Below are positions 8,676 to 17,957 of a DNA stretch of 64,000 bases, piece after piece (positions within the stretch are counted from its first letter, which is position 1; each line of letters opens with the position of its first letter). Source of the DNA: Nodularia sp. (in: cyanobacteria) (GTDB lineage Bacteria > Cyanobacteriota > Cyanobacteriia > Cyanobacteriales > Nostocaceae); assembly GCA_007692755.1 (NCBI GenBank), contig REBL01000137.1:1-64000 (forward strand), given 5' to 3'. Position numbers and translations under genes: made by a program. The notes below the pieces were generated by a model that was not told where the DNA came from, did not search any database, and worked only from the letters and a program-made list of their open reading frames with translations.

Positions 8676-9878
8676 CTAAGTTAATTTGCGGTAATAAACG
8701 AGTTGATGATTGGGTAACAATTCAGGATGAAATATTTTAATTAAATCAGCTAAAACTACATCGGGGTTACTAATACCACCTTCCCAATAATCGTTACCTT
8801 GATGTTCGTTTAATCTGGCATCATTATTATAAAGGTTGCCAATTTTTACAGCTTGAAAATCACCATAGCGATTATCTGCGTCCAAAATATCTTGTACATT
8901 CCGCCAAGATTGACTAAAGTTCAGCCAGTAGTCAGCATTAGCAGCACGTTCTAAGATAATCTCGAAAGATAGGGGAAGGCTACCAGAAGTGTTATCATCA
9001 TTCCACAGATAATTTGCGCCAGCGTCATTGAGATATTTAGCGACATAACTATTACCTCCTGGCATATACCAAGTACCTTTAAAGTTAAATCCCACAAATA
9101 CACTAGGTCGTTTGTTTATAGACCGAGTTTTTTGAGCAATTTCTTCATATTTACTCGCAATTTCCCTAAATACTTTTTCGGCTATTTCTTCCTGATTAAA
9201 AAACAAAGCTGTAAATTTCATCCACTCGGTTCTTCCCAGGGGTGAATTTTCCATATATTCTGCATTGATAGCGACTTTCAAGCCAGCATCTACTAATTGC
9301 GGATAACTATCTGTTTGTGAATTACCCACAGCATAGGTTGTAATTAAGTCAGGGTTTAAATCTAATATCTGCTCAATATTGACATTATTATTTCTCCCAA
9401 CTTCTGTAATTTTACCTGTTTGAATTCTCGAAATTACATCAGGTGTATTTATTTGTTTAAAATCACTCACACCGATTAATTTATCCACCACTCCTAACTT
9501 AGCTAAATGTGGTAAATGAGTAGTCGAAAGCGAGACAACAGAATTTACAGGGACAGTAATTACTTGCGTTGCTGGAAAATTCTCTGGTACTGGTGCGCCA
9601 CACTGCACTAAAACATATTGGAAACCTGTATTAGCATTCCGCCAAGGATTTTTAACCGTGACAATTTTGTAATGTTTATGATACTCGACATTAAAACCAG
9701 TGGCATAATTAACGCTCACTTTTGCGGGAAAATAATCAACATTAGGATCATATTCTTGACCACAGGTGCTGATACCCAAAGGACTTGTATTATTACAAGC
9801 AATAATTAAGGTAGCAACTAAGAATAATAGACAAATAAACAAGTTTATTTTATATTGGCGGAATTTAGCAAAACTCAT
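8676..9878 (-). CDS. btuF: ABC transporter substrate-binding lipoprotein (probable cobalamin binder)
   Basis: A 400-residue type-III periplasmic binding protein (BtuF/FepB class). The N-terminus MSFAKFRQYKINLF is followed by a hydrophobic stretch ending LIIAC, a lipobox that predicts lipid anchoring at the cysteine near residue 28. Family features include LGVVDKLIGVSDF, EQILDLNPDLITTY and a C-terminal helical lobe. It would take corrinoid delivered by the TonB receptor and pass it to the permease encoded next. The specificity comes from operon context and the riboswitch, not from pocket residues. An 85-residue region before the binding-protein fold is longer than in E. coli BtuF. Confidence 0.8.
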   Translation of the reverse strand: MSFAKFRQYKINLFICLLFLVATLIIACNNTSPLGISTCGQEYDPNVDYFPAKVSVNYATGFNVEYHKHYKIVTVKNPWRNANTGFQYVLVQCGAPVPENFPATQVITVPVNSVVSLSTTHLPHLAKLGVVDKLIGVSDFKQINTPDVISRIQTGKITEVGRNNNVNIEQILDLNPDLITTYAVGNSQTDSYPQLVDAGLKVAINAEYMENSPLGRTEWMKFTALFFNQEEIAEKVFREIASKYEEIAQKTRSINKRPSVFVGFNFKGTWYMPGGNSYVAKYLNDAGANYLWNDDNTSGSLPLSFEIILERAANADYWLNFSQSWRNVQDILDADNRYGDFQAVKIGNLYNNDARLNEHQGNDYWEGGISNPDVVLADLIKIFHPELLPNHQLVYYRKLT

Positions 9879-9954
9879 ATATTTTTCTCTATCATTTCTC
9901 TCATGATTGAAATATATCCAAGAATTAACGAACCACAGAGAACGCCATACTTGA

Positions 9955-10022
9955 CATCATCCTTCCTTCTTTCCTTCTTCCTTCCTTACCTTTGTGTACT
10001 TTGCGTCCTTTGCGGTTCGATA
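9955..10022. repeat. Pyrimidine-rich CTTCCTT tract and CTTTGCG-type repeat
   Basis: This stretch lies between the 2Fe-2S gene and the downstream lipoprotein gene. TTCCTTCTTTCCTTCTTCC runs into CTTTGTGTACTTTGCGTCC, a short tandem repeat type frequent in Nostocales intergenic DNA. No gene or terminator is seen. Confidence 0.45.
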
Positions 10023-10030
10023 AATCCAAA

Positions 10031-10903
10031 TTAATCCAACACAGGAGGATAAGAATATTCCCTCACCTTATTACCCTTCACCAAATGTTCCTCAACAATA
10101 GTTGTAGCCACATCAGGAGTAACGCGAGTGTACCAACTCCTATCCTCAGAATTAAACACTACTGGCCCCAACTTGCAAACCTCCAAACATCCAGAAGTTC
10201 TCACTTCAATATCCAAACCAGCTTCTGCAACTGCTGATTTTAAAGCCTCAAAAGTAGGTTGCCATTTCCGAGAAGGAAGACAGCGCCCAGAAGTACAAAC
10301 TGAGATATAGGAACGCTTCAAAGGGTTGCGAGTAAATGGTATTGGCTGCTTTCCTAACACATAAATTTCCCGCAATTGTTGATAAAGCACTAACTTATCT
10401 AAATTAGGTTTACCCTCTGGTAATAAATTCTCATCTTCCACAAAAGGATTAGGTAAAAATATAGTCATCACCTCTGCATTTGCGCCATTCCAAAATTTAA
10501 TCCCCCAACTTCTGGGATTTCCTTCTGCATTAAAGCGGCGATAAAAAGCAGCGCGACTAACTTGACGCTTTTGTCTTAATTCCAATGGTGTTTTACAGTC
10601 AGGACCGCCCAAACTAGCCTCAATACACAAATGTAAATGCCAACCTTCAGCCGCTACCGTTAAATAACCATCGTAAAGAATACACAGTTTAGGTGCAGCC
10701 GTAAATTCTAATTCTAATACCCCACCTTCAGCAACATGACCTACTCCTACCTGATGCCAATTTTCTTGAAATAAAGTGTACAGCAATGATGATAAAACAT
10801 CACTATCGGCTGGAAAATCTTCATACTCAACTCTACCTCCTGAAAGCAGAGGTTCTGTTGTCATCAGATTTAAAGGTGTTACCCAAGGATTAAATTGAGT
10901 CAT
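10031..10903 (-). CDS. 2Fe-2S thioredoxin-like ferredoxin domain protein in B12 uptake operon
   Basis: A 290-residue soluble protein. The C-terminal 90 residues match the thioredoxin-like 2Fe-2S ferredoxin fold: SVCTSGRCLPSRKW, then GCLEVCKLGPVV, giving four cysteines in a C-x4-C ... C-x3-C arrangement. The N-terminal 180 residues form a separate domain that I do not recognise. The gene lies between the btuB-like and btuF-like genes, 26 bases after the former, so it is almost certainly co-transcribed. Reduction or cofactor removal of imported corrinoid is one possible role (inference). The ATG at 10903 is preferred to an in-frame TTG at 10915. Confidence 0.75.
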   Translation of the reverse strand: MTQFNPWVTPLNLMTTEPLLSGGRVEYEDFPADSDVLSSLLYTLFQENWHQVGVGHVAEGGVLELEFTAAPKLCILYDGYLTVAAEGWHLHLCIEASLGGPDCKTPLELRQKRQVSRAAFYRRFNAEGNPRSWGIKFWNGANAEVMTIFLPNPFVEDENLLPEGKPNLDKLVLYQQLREIYVLGKQPIPFTRNPLKRSYISVCTSGRCLPSRKWQPTFEALKSAVAEAGLDIEVRTSGCLEVCKLGPVVFNSEDRSWYTRVTPDVATTIVEEHLVKGNKVREYSYPPVLD

Positions 10904-10929
10904 AGCATTTGCCAATTGTTACTAAATTT

Positions 10930-12957
10930 TCAGAATGTCGCTCTCAAACCAACTTGAAAAACTCTACCTGCATCAGGAAAACCAGGAAATAGCTGATAGC
11001 GTTGGTTAAAAATATTATCCACACTACCATTAAGTACAAGGTTATCACTCAAAGAAATTCGCAGTTTAGTATCAAAGGTGGTATAACCAGACAAAAATTC
11101 TGTGTTGATGTTATTTGTGGGATAGCCACTCAGGGAATGCATGAGAAATCCTAAATATACACCTTGAGGATTTTCATAAGAAATTCCGGCATTTAAACTA
11201 TTTGCACCTGCAAAGCGTAACTCTCTACCTACTTCCGCAGGATTGCTACTTTCTAAAATCTGCGGGTCATTCAGGGTATAATTAGCAAAAGCAAAAATAT
11301 TCTTGGCTAGTTGCACATTTAATGCTGCTTCAATTCCTCTGGTACGAACTAAGCCGATATTTTCAAAAGTACCTGTATTGCCATTTACCGGGGGAGTCAG
11401 TCTTGTAAAGGCGATGGTGTCAGATACTCGATTCTGAAAAAATGTTAACCTTAGTAACCCAATATCACCTAGCTTTTGGTCAATTCCGATATCATAACTA
11501 TTACCTTTTTCTGGTTCGAGTTCTGGATTGCCAACATTAGTTGGATTATTATTAAATAAGTTAGCTATGGTGGGCGCTCGAAAATTTCTGATGTAGTTAG
11601 CCCGGAGTGTTGTAGAATCGGATAGTTTTAGTTTTGTCCCTACAGATGGTGATGTAAATGAACCATTAACTAAACTACTAAAATCTTGCCTGACTCCTAA
11701 ATTTAAACTGAGGTTAGGAGTTAAATTAGTTTCATATTTGGCAAAAATTGCCCCTTGATTAATACCATCATTATAATTTTCGGTACTAACATCAGTGGCA
11801 AATTGCAAAATGTTATTCCGGACATTAACGGTGCGGTAATCAAAGCCATATACTAATATCTGATTCTCGGCTAATTGCCAACTGTGTGTGGCTTGAAGAC
11901 CGTAAGACCTTTGATTTGTCTCAAATCTTCTTTGAGATGTAATTGCACCACTACGATTATCAAAGCGAGTATTGAGAAAGTCTGTGTAAATCTTCGCTGT
12001 TAATAAAGAATCATTCCCTTCACCTAACTGAGAGTTCCAAGTTAAATCAGCTAAAACTTGGTCGGTAAATTTGCGATTGTTATCAGTTAAAGAATTGAAA
12101 AATCCTTGACCAAATTCAGGTTCAGGAATGGGTACTCCTCCTGGTACGCCTTGATTTTTAGCTAAGTATAAAGTAGAAAGAGTTAAGGTGTTTCTATTCC
12201 CTAAATCTGCTTCTAATTTGACGTTAAAATTATTGAACAGAACATCATCGTTTTCTCTGGTTCCTTCAAAGTTAGCTTCGGGAATGGAAAAAGGAAAATT
12301 ATTTTGCGCCTGGGTACGGTTATAACCCACAACCCAAGATATATCTCCTTGTCTCCCGCTATTTTGAAGGGTTTGCTGATTTAATCCATACGCACCCAGA
12401 GTTACCCCGGCTTCTGTGGTAATTCTTTCTGTGGGACGACGAGTAATAATGTTAATTACGCCCCCAATAGCATCGGAACCGTAAAGGGTAGAACCACCAC
12501 CGGGTAAAACTTCTACTCTTTCTACATTGTTGGTGGTAATTTCGGAAAGGTCAAAACCACCAGAACCTAAATTATTAATTGGTCTACCATCTAATAATAT
12601 TAAAACTTGTCCAGAGTTAGAACCGCGAATAAATTGACCACTTAATGCACCAACTCCCGTCCCCACTGTACCATCACCTAAAACGCCTGGAAGAAATCGC
12701 AGGGCTTCTTTAACTGTTCGCGCCCCTCTGGCTTCGATTTCTTCTTGGGTAATGACATACACCGGACGCGTAGAATCTTCAACTGTGCCATCACGTCGCA
12801 AAGGTGAAGACACTCTTTGATTTAAGAGTTTATCAATTACAGTCAATTCAATATCGGGTTCTGATTCTGAAGCTATGACATATCCGCCTGAGAAAATCGC
12901 ATAAATCGTGTGCAGAATCAGTAAGTTAATCCAGCATTGCCAATAAAATTTAGGCAT
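10930..12957 (-). CDS. btuB: TonB-dependent outer-membrane receptor (probable cobalamin/corrinoid)
   Basis: A 675-residue receptor with an N-terminal signal sequence, a possible TonB box around ELTVI, a plug domain (VYVITQEEIEARGARTVKEA, LLDGRPINN, VERVEVLPGGGSTLYGSDA, GGVINIITRR) and a 22-strand barrel ending in Phe (VGLRATF). Size and architecture fit the BtuB/vitamin receptor class better than the larger siderophore receptors. It is the first gene of the operon and is headed by a cobalamin riboswitch, which is the main reason for the B12 assignment. A Zur/Fur-like box upstream suggests additional metal control. Confidence 0.83.
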   Translation of the reverse strand: MPKFYWQCWINLLILHTIYAIFSGGYVIASESEPDIELTVIDKLLNQRVSSPLRRDGTVEDSTRPVYVITQEEIEARGARTVKEALRFLPGVLGDGTVGTGVGALSGQFIRGSNSGQVLILLDGRPINNLGSGGFDLSEITTNNVERVEVLPGGGSTLYGSDAIGGVINIITRRPTERITTEAGVTLGAYGLNQQTLQNSGRQGDISWVVGYNRTQAQNNFPFSIPEANFEGTRENDDVLFNNFNVKLEADLGNRNTLTLSTLYLAKNQGVPGGVPIPEPEFGQGFFNSLTDNNRKFTDQVLADLTWNSQLGEGNDSLLTAKIYTDFLNTRFDNRSGAITSQRRFETNQRSYGLQATHSWQLAENQILVYGFDYRTVNVRNNILQFATDVSTENYNDGINQGAIFAKYETNLTPNLSLNLGVRQDFSSLVNGSFTSPSVGTKLKLSDSTTLRANYIRNFRAPTIANLFNNNPTNVGNPELEPEKGNSYDIGIDQKLGDIGLLRLTFFQNRVSDTIAFTRLTPPVNGNTGTFENIGLVRTRGIEAALNVQLAKNIFAFANYTLNDPQILESSNPAEVGRELRFAGANSLNAGISYENPQGVYLGFLMHSLSGYPTNNINTEFLSGYTTFDTKLRISLSDNLVLNGSVDNIFNQRYQLFPGFPDAGRVFQVGLRATF

Positions 12958-13344
12958 CTAGTTTCTCTCTTTAAGCATGGGTGTTATTGAGACTGGTTAC
13001 AGAAGTCTCAGAAATTAGTTTTTAACCGCCGATAAAATTCAGATTGATTCGTGAATTGATTGCTGTTTCTCAATCATGCAAATGCGCGGGCTGAATTGGC
13101 AGATAAACTCTTGTTTGCGCCTAGCCGTCGGTAACGTTTTCAACGAATGCGCCTCTATGTGAGTTTTCCATATCCAAATTCAGCAGCACAAAACCTACTG
13201 GCGTGCCAATCCACTACAGTTAAAGGAAAATACTTTAACGCAGCAAAAAATTGTGCCTTGGTGTACTGCACGAAAACGCAATCTACAAAGATTTTGTATT
13301 TAATTCAGTTTTAATAAATACCTGTGCTGACCAATTTTTTTCAT
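12958..13344 (-). other. Long leader between riboswitch and btuB-like gene
   Basis: This stretch has no open frame that looks coding. It contains the short repeat CGGTAACGTTTTCAACGAA near 13131 and AT-rich sequence. It is transcribed as the 5' leader if the riboswitch controls the operon. No clear intrinsic terminator with a U-run was found, so control might be translational or Rho-dependent. Confidence 0.4.
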
Positions 13345-13527
13345 TCTATGCATCATCTGTGCCTCGCAGATAGGTGTTTGCTTTGGAATCACGTCAGTGG
13401 GCATTCTGACTCAGAGACAATAGTTGTTTGTGTCTCATTACAGCTGCGGGACAGCGCCGGACTTACACCGAACTTTCCCCCGGATTACAGGAGTTACCTG
13501 TTACGTCTAATGGATGCTTGCCAATAG
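13345..13527 (-). promoter_or_regulatory. Cobalamin riboswitch
   Basis: Read on the minus strand, the region contains the invariant core GGGGGAAAGTTCGGTGTAAG, then TCCGGCGCTGTCCCGCAGC and TGTAATGAGAC. It is followed by a B12-box-like AGTCAGAATGCCCACTGACG (plus-strand 13390-13410). These match the conserved GGGAA-CGGTG-AA-TCCG-C-G-CCCGCAACTG and AGYCAGGAGACCTGCC segments of the cobalamin element. A small downstream hairpin, ATCTG/CAGAT, sits near 13358-13374. Bound cobalamin should reduce expression of the uptake operon beginning at 12957. Confidence 0.9.
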
Positions 13528-13615
13528 AACTGACTTTTTTTAATTAAACCATAATACTATAGAAGTGCGGATTTTTACAGGATAAACACTGTTGTCCGAA
13601 AAATTTACAAGTGAA

Positions 13616-13630
13616 TGATAATGATTATTA
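13616..13630. promoter_or_regulatory. Zur/Fur-type box
   Basis: TGATAAT-G-ATTATTA is a 7-1-7 dyad with one mismatch. It matches the cyanobacterial Zur (FurB) consensus TGATAATNATTATCA at 14 of 15 defined positions, and also resembles a Fur box. It lies about 90 bases upstream of the riboswitch on the B12-operon side and about 240 bases upstream of the PBP-DUF4912 gene on the other strand, so either or both may be its target. Confidence 0.55.
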
Positions 13631-13866
13631 TTGTAATTTGGTGTCTTGTCAACTGTTAATGGCGGTAATTTCAGAATAAATAATTAATTTTTTTAACTTT
13701 TTCATACACAATCAGGTCTGTACATCCTGTTTTTGTTAATTTACAATTTTCGGAAACAGAAAATTAGAAGAAATTTAACACCAGATGTATAATTAGCGCG
13801 TCTCCTCTTGCATCGAAAGATAAAATTTCAGACTTTCCAGCTTTCTGTACCTAGATAAAGAGCATT

Positions 13867-16800
13867 ATGTGGCAACAAGAAAAAAAAGATAGTGCAATAG
13901 TCAGTCTGGCATTACTACTGTCCTTAGCTACTACCCCTATGGCAGTACCTTTGTTCGTGCAGACATCAGTGCTGGCACAATCTGCCACTGACGCTGACTC
14001 TTTTCCACGACTGAAAACAGTGGAAGATGAGACTACGGTGCGGATTGATGGTTCTATGAGTTTGGCTGCAATCAATCAAAGTTTAAAACAAAGTTTTGAG
14101 CAACGGTTTTCTGGTACGAATGTAAACGTGGCGGCGAATGGCGCTGATGTGGCAATCTCAGCTTTAGTGGATGGCAGAATTGATATTGCAGCGATCGCTC
14201 GGAGTTTAACTTCAGAAGAAGAAGCACAAGGTCTGCTACAATTACCGTTTCACCGAGAAAATATTGCCATCATAGTTAGTACAGATAATCCTTTTCAGGG
14301 TGGTTTGACTGACCAACAATTCGCGGATATCTTCCTGGGCAAGATTACAGATTGGTCGGAACTGGGCGCACCTGAAGGTACTATTCGATTCATTGACCAC
14401 CCTGAAACAAGCGATACCCGTAATATATTTCGCACTTATCCCGCTTTCAAAGGTGCTGAATTTGCTACAGGCTCTAATGCTACCCAAATAAATGAGGATA
14501 ACACCGCCGAAATTATCCCACAACTAGGCAATGACGGCATTAGCTATGCGATGGCTCATCATGTGTCACAGCTGCCAAATGTCCGCGTGATTCCTTTAAA
14601 TGAAATTTTGCCAGATAATCCTAATTATCTCTATTCCCAGCCTTTATTTTATGCTTACAGGCAAAATAGGCAATCTTCCAGCCCCAATGTCGCCAATTTT
14701 ATCGGATTTAGCCTGGCATCACGAGGACAGGAAGCTATAGAAGCAGCTAGTGCTACAGATATGTTGCTGGCGACCGGAGGTATCGCTCTAGGTGTAGCAC
14801 AAACAGCAGCAAGTCCTACTGTAGACGCTATAAATGTATCAGATGAACAGCAACCTCCAGAAACTACGTTGAGTCCCGGTCAAGTACCGCCGTGGTGGTT
14901 TTTGCTGCCGACATCTGTGATCGTTTGCTTACTAATGTGGATTTTCCGGTCACGCCTATGGGCAACGGCAGCTAAAAATAACACGTCAGATGCAAATCTC
15001 AATGCCGCTTCTGATCATGAAATGGCAACAAATAATACAGGTATTTCTTCTAGTGTGGGTGAACCTCTAGCCGAAACTTCAGACAACGATACTGTTTTAG
15101 CAGGAGCCACAGCCGCTATTGGTTCTGTTGTTTCTGGCGAAAAAATCGATAATCCAGAATCGGTTGACACTAATAATTCTGGTAATTATATCGAAACAGT
15201 TTCTTTTGATGATCATCAGTCCCCCTGGGATATAGAAGCACCAGCAGCTGTGGTAAATACTCCATACCCTCAATTGCCAGATGTATCTAAAGTTGTCTCT
15301 GAAGAGTCGAAGGTTGAGGAAGTGACATCAGATATGGAAAATTGGGAGATCACAGACTCTGGTGACGAAACATCAGAACAGCCCCAGGTCGAACCGGATT
15401 TAATTGCGGATATGCTCTGGGATGAAACTCCGGAGTTAGCTGGCAATATGGAAACAGAAGCCAGTGTCTGGTCTGAGATGGAAGATAGTTTTGACACGAT
15501 AGAATCTAGTAATTGTCACGAACCAATTTTACCTGCATCGGATGACAAGATATCAGAGGAGGTCACCACTTCAGATCCCACACTCCCAACTATTACTGAA
15601 GAGGACGATATATTTAATGTCGTGGCGGATGCGGCTGAACCAATCAAGTCTGAGGCAGACTCTAATCTGCCAAAGGAAATGGATATTTTTGCAGATAGTG
15701 CCACTTTTGTAGGAACTGGTATTAATGCATCGGCTGGCGAGCGCGGTAATTCTGAATCGGTCAGTGAAGTGCTAAATAATACTACAATAGACTCTTTGTT
15801 TGACCTGGATGGAGAACAAAGTATTGTCCTCAAACCCCGGAATCCGGAATGGGCTTATGCGAGTTGGTACATTGGTGAAGTTTGCCAGCAAGCATTAGCA
15901 AATAATGGCATCTCGGAATTATATCTGCGGCTGTATGATGTCACGGATTTAGATTTGAGTTATCAAACTCCCCAATTTGTCCAGCAATATGAATTAGATT
16001 CAGCCATAGAACTCTATATTGCCATTCCTCGAAGTAGTAGCGATTATATTGCGGAAATTGGGTATGTGACAGCAGGCGATCGCTGGGGGACAATTGCCCG
16101 CTCCCCAAGGGTTCGCGTCTTTGATACACCTGTGGAAGATCCCATAGAAGACCCAGTGATTAATCTCGATGGGGAGCAAAGTATTGTCCTCCAGCCTCGG
16201 AATCCGGAATGGGCTTATGCGAGTTGGTACATTGGTGAAGTTTGCCAGCAAGCATTAGCAAATAATGGCATCTCGGAATTATATCTGCGGCTGTATGATG
16301 TCACGGATTTAGATTTGAGTTATCAAACTCCAGAGTTTGTCCAGCAGTATGAACTAGATTCAGCCATAGAACTTTATATCGCTATTCCTCAATGCGATCG
16401 CGATTATATTGCTGAAATCGGGTATATGACAGCAGGCGATCGCTGGGTGACAATTGCCCGCTCCCAAAGGGTTCGCGTCTTTGATACACCTGTGGAAGAT
16501 ACCATAGAAGACCCAGTGATCAATCTGAATGGGGAACAAAGTGTTGTCCTCAAACCCCGGAATCCGGAATGGGCTTATGCGAGTTGGTACATTGATGAAG
16601 TTTGCCAGCAAGCATTAGCAAATAATGGCATTTCGGAATTAGCTTTGCGGCTGTATGATGTCACGAATTTAGATTTGAGTTATCAAACTCCAGAGTTTGT
16701 CCAGCAGTATGAACTAGATTCAGCCATAGAACTTTATATCGCTATTCCTCAATGCGATCGCGATTATATTGCCGAAATCGGGTATGTGACAGCAGGCGAT

Positions 16801-17844
16801 CGCTGGATGACAATTGCCCGTTCCCAAAGGGTTCGCGTCTTTGATACACCTGTGGAAGATCCCACAGAAGAACCAGTTCTCAATCTCGATGGTGAGCAAA
16901 GTATTGTCCTCCAGTCCCAAAATTCGGAATGGGCTGCTGCGAGTTGGGAGATTAGTGAAACTTACCAGCAAACATTAGTCAATAATGGCATCTCGGAATT
17001 AGCTTTGCGGCTGTATGATGTCACAGATTTAGACTTGAGTTATCAGACTCCAGAGTTTGTCCAAGAATATGAACTAGAGTCAGGAATAGAAAAAAAATAT
17101 ATCGCCATTCCCCAAAGCGATCGCGATTATATTACCGAAATCGGGTATGTGACAGAAGGCGAACTCTGGGTAACAATTGCTCGTTCCCAAAGGATTCGCG
17201 TCTTTGGTATACCCTTGACAGATACCACAGATGAAAACCTAGCAACAGCAGAGGCAACATTTGTGGATTTACCCCAAATAAATAATCAGAGTAGTATTCT
17301 GCTGAAATCTCGGTCTCCCAAGTGGGCTTATGCTACATGGTATATTTCCACAACTGATCGACAAACACTGCAAAATCACAACATCTCGCAATTATATTTG
17401 CGGCTGTATGATGTCACAGGTTTGGACTTGAGTTATCAGACTCCTCAGCTTGTGCAGCAGTATGAATGCGACGACATCATCCGCGATCGCTATGTGGCAA
17501 TTTCTGCAACTGACCGTGATTATCTGGCCGAAATAGGTTATTTTATCCAAGGCGATCGCTGGGAGATCATCACCCGTTCCGAAAGGATTCGTGTCTTCAG
17601 TCGTCCCCAAGCAGATTTTTGGTTTGTTGCAGATGCGGAATTAATTATCCACGGATCAACAGAACCAGGTGCAACAGTAAATATTGCTGGTAAACCCATC
17701 ACACTCAAATCAGATGGGACTTTCCACCTGCGTATTCCTTTCTCAGATAACTCAATTAACTATCTGATGACGGCAATTGCTGCTAATGGAAAACAGAGTA
17801 CAACTATCCAAAAGCAATTTTCTCAGGAAAATTCAGCAGGCTAG
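13867..17844 (+). CDS. PstS-like periplasmic-binding domain fused to five DUF4912 repeats
   Basis: A 1325-residue protein. A signal peptide ends around VLAQSA. Residues 55-300 resemble a phosphate-type periplasmic binding domain (DGSMSLAAIN, IDIAAIARSLTSEE, FADIFLGKITDW). A membrane helix lies at about 343-361 (WWFLLPTSVIVCLLMWIF). Residues 370-645 form an acidic, low-complexity linker. Five DUF4912 units follow (core RNPEWAYASWYI ... LRLYDVTDLDLSYQTP ... RSQRVRVF), then a C-terminal beta domain (IIHGSTEPGATVNIAG). DUF4912 has no established function. The layout suggests a ligand sensor outside and a scaffold inside the cell, but topology is inferred. Confidence 0.8.
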   Translation: MWQQEKKDSAIVSLALLLSLATTPMAVPLFVQTSVLAQSATDADSFPRLKTVEDETTVRIDGSMSLAAINQSLKQSFEQRFSGTNVNVAANGADVAISALVDGRIDIAAIARSLTSEEEAQGLLQLPFHRENIAIIVSTDNPFQGGLTDQQFADIFLGKITDWSELGAPEGTIRFIDHPETSDTRNIFRTYPAFKGAEFATGSNATQINEDNTAEIIPQLGNDGISYAMAHHVSQLPNVRVIPLNEILPDNPNYLYSQPLFYAYRQNRQSSSPNVANFIGFSLASRGQEAIEAASATDMLLATGGIALGVAQTAASPTVDAINVSDEQQPPETTLSPGQVPPWWFLLPTSVIVCLLMWIFRSRLWATAAKNNTSDANLNAASDHEMATNNTGISSSVGEPLAETSDNDTVLAGATAAIGSVVSGEKIDNPESVDTNNSGNYIETVSFDDHQSPWDIEAPAAVVNTPYPQLPDVSKVVSEESKVEEVTSDMENWEITDSGDETSEQPQVEPDLIADMLWDETPELAGNMETEASVWSEMEDSFDTIESSNCHEPILPASDDKISEEVTTSDPTLPTITEEDDIFNVVADAAEPIKSEADSNLPKEMDIFADSATFVGTGINASAGERGNSESVSEVLNNTTIDSLFDLDGEQSIVLKPRNPEWAYASWYIGEVCQQALANNGISELYLRLYDVTDLDLSYQTPQFVQQYELDSAIELYIAIPRSSSDYIAEIGYVTAGDRWGTIARSPRVRVFDTPVEDPIEDPVINLDGEQSIVLQPRNPEWAYASWYIGEVCQQALANNGISELYLRLYDVTDLDLSYQTPEFVQQYELDSAIELYIAIPQCDRDYIAEIGYMTAGDRWVTIARSQRVRVFDTPVEDTIEDPVINLNGEQSVVLKPRNPEWAYASWYIDEVCQQALANNGISELALRLYDVTNLDLSYQTPEFVQQYELDSAIELYIAIPQCDRDYIAEIGYVTAGDRWMTIARSQRVRVFDTPVEDPTEEPVLNLDGEQSIVLQSQNSEWAAASWEISETYQQTLVNNGISELALRLYDVTDLDLSYQTPEFVQEYELESGIEKKYIAIPQSDRDYITEIGYVTEGELWVTIARSQRIRVFGIPLTDTTDENLATAEATFVDLPQINNQSSILLKSRSPKWAYATWYISTTDRQTLQNHNISQLYLRLYDVTGLDLSYQTPQLVQQYECDDIIRDRYVAISATDRDYLAEIGYFIQGDRWEIITRSERIRVFSRPQADFWFVADAELIIHGSTEPGATVNIAGKPITLKSDGTFHLRIPFSDNSINYLMTAIAANGKQSTTIQKQFSQENSAG
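15808..17280 (+). repeat. 360-bp tandem DUF4912 coding repeats
   Basis: Units start at 15808, 16168, 16528 and 16888, spaced exactly 360 bases (120 codons). A more diverged fifth unit starts at 17281. Units 1-3 share long identical runs, for instance over the TGGGCTTATGCGAGTTGGTA segment, while unit 4 is intermediate. The gradient indicates recent duplication or gene conversion at the 5' side of the array. Confidence 0.85.
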
Positions 17845-17858
17845 GGGAGAAGAGGAAC

Positions 17859-17954
17859 GGGGGCAGGGGGCAGGGGGCAGGGGAGACAGAGATAGAGAGA
17901 GGTTAGTTAAATAGAATAAGTGCATATTGACCTCTCCCTACTCCCTACTCCCTA
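17859..17954. repeat. Short tandem heptamer repeats GGGGGCA and CTCCCTA
   Basis: (GGGGGCA)n at 17859-17883 and CTCCCTACTCCCTACTCCC around 17933-17954 are the short tandemly repeated repetitive sequences typical of filamentous cyanobacteria. They fill the gap between the convergent DUF4912 and msrB genes. Confidence 0.7.
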
Positions 17955-17957
17955 AAA

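Noticed and set aside
13324-13527. 67-codon plus-strand frame
   Set aside because: It is the complement of the cobalamin riboswitch; conserved RNA bases explain the sequence.
15808-17280. Assembly duplication of a 360-bp block
   Set aside because: Each copy carries its own substitutions that keep frame and domain residues, so this is a real protein repeat array.
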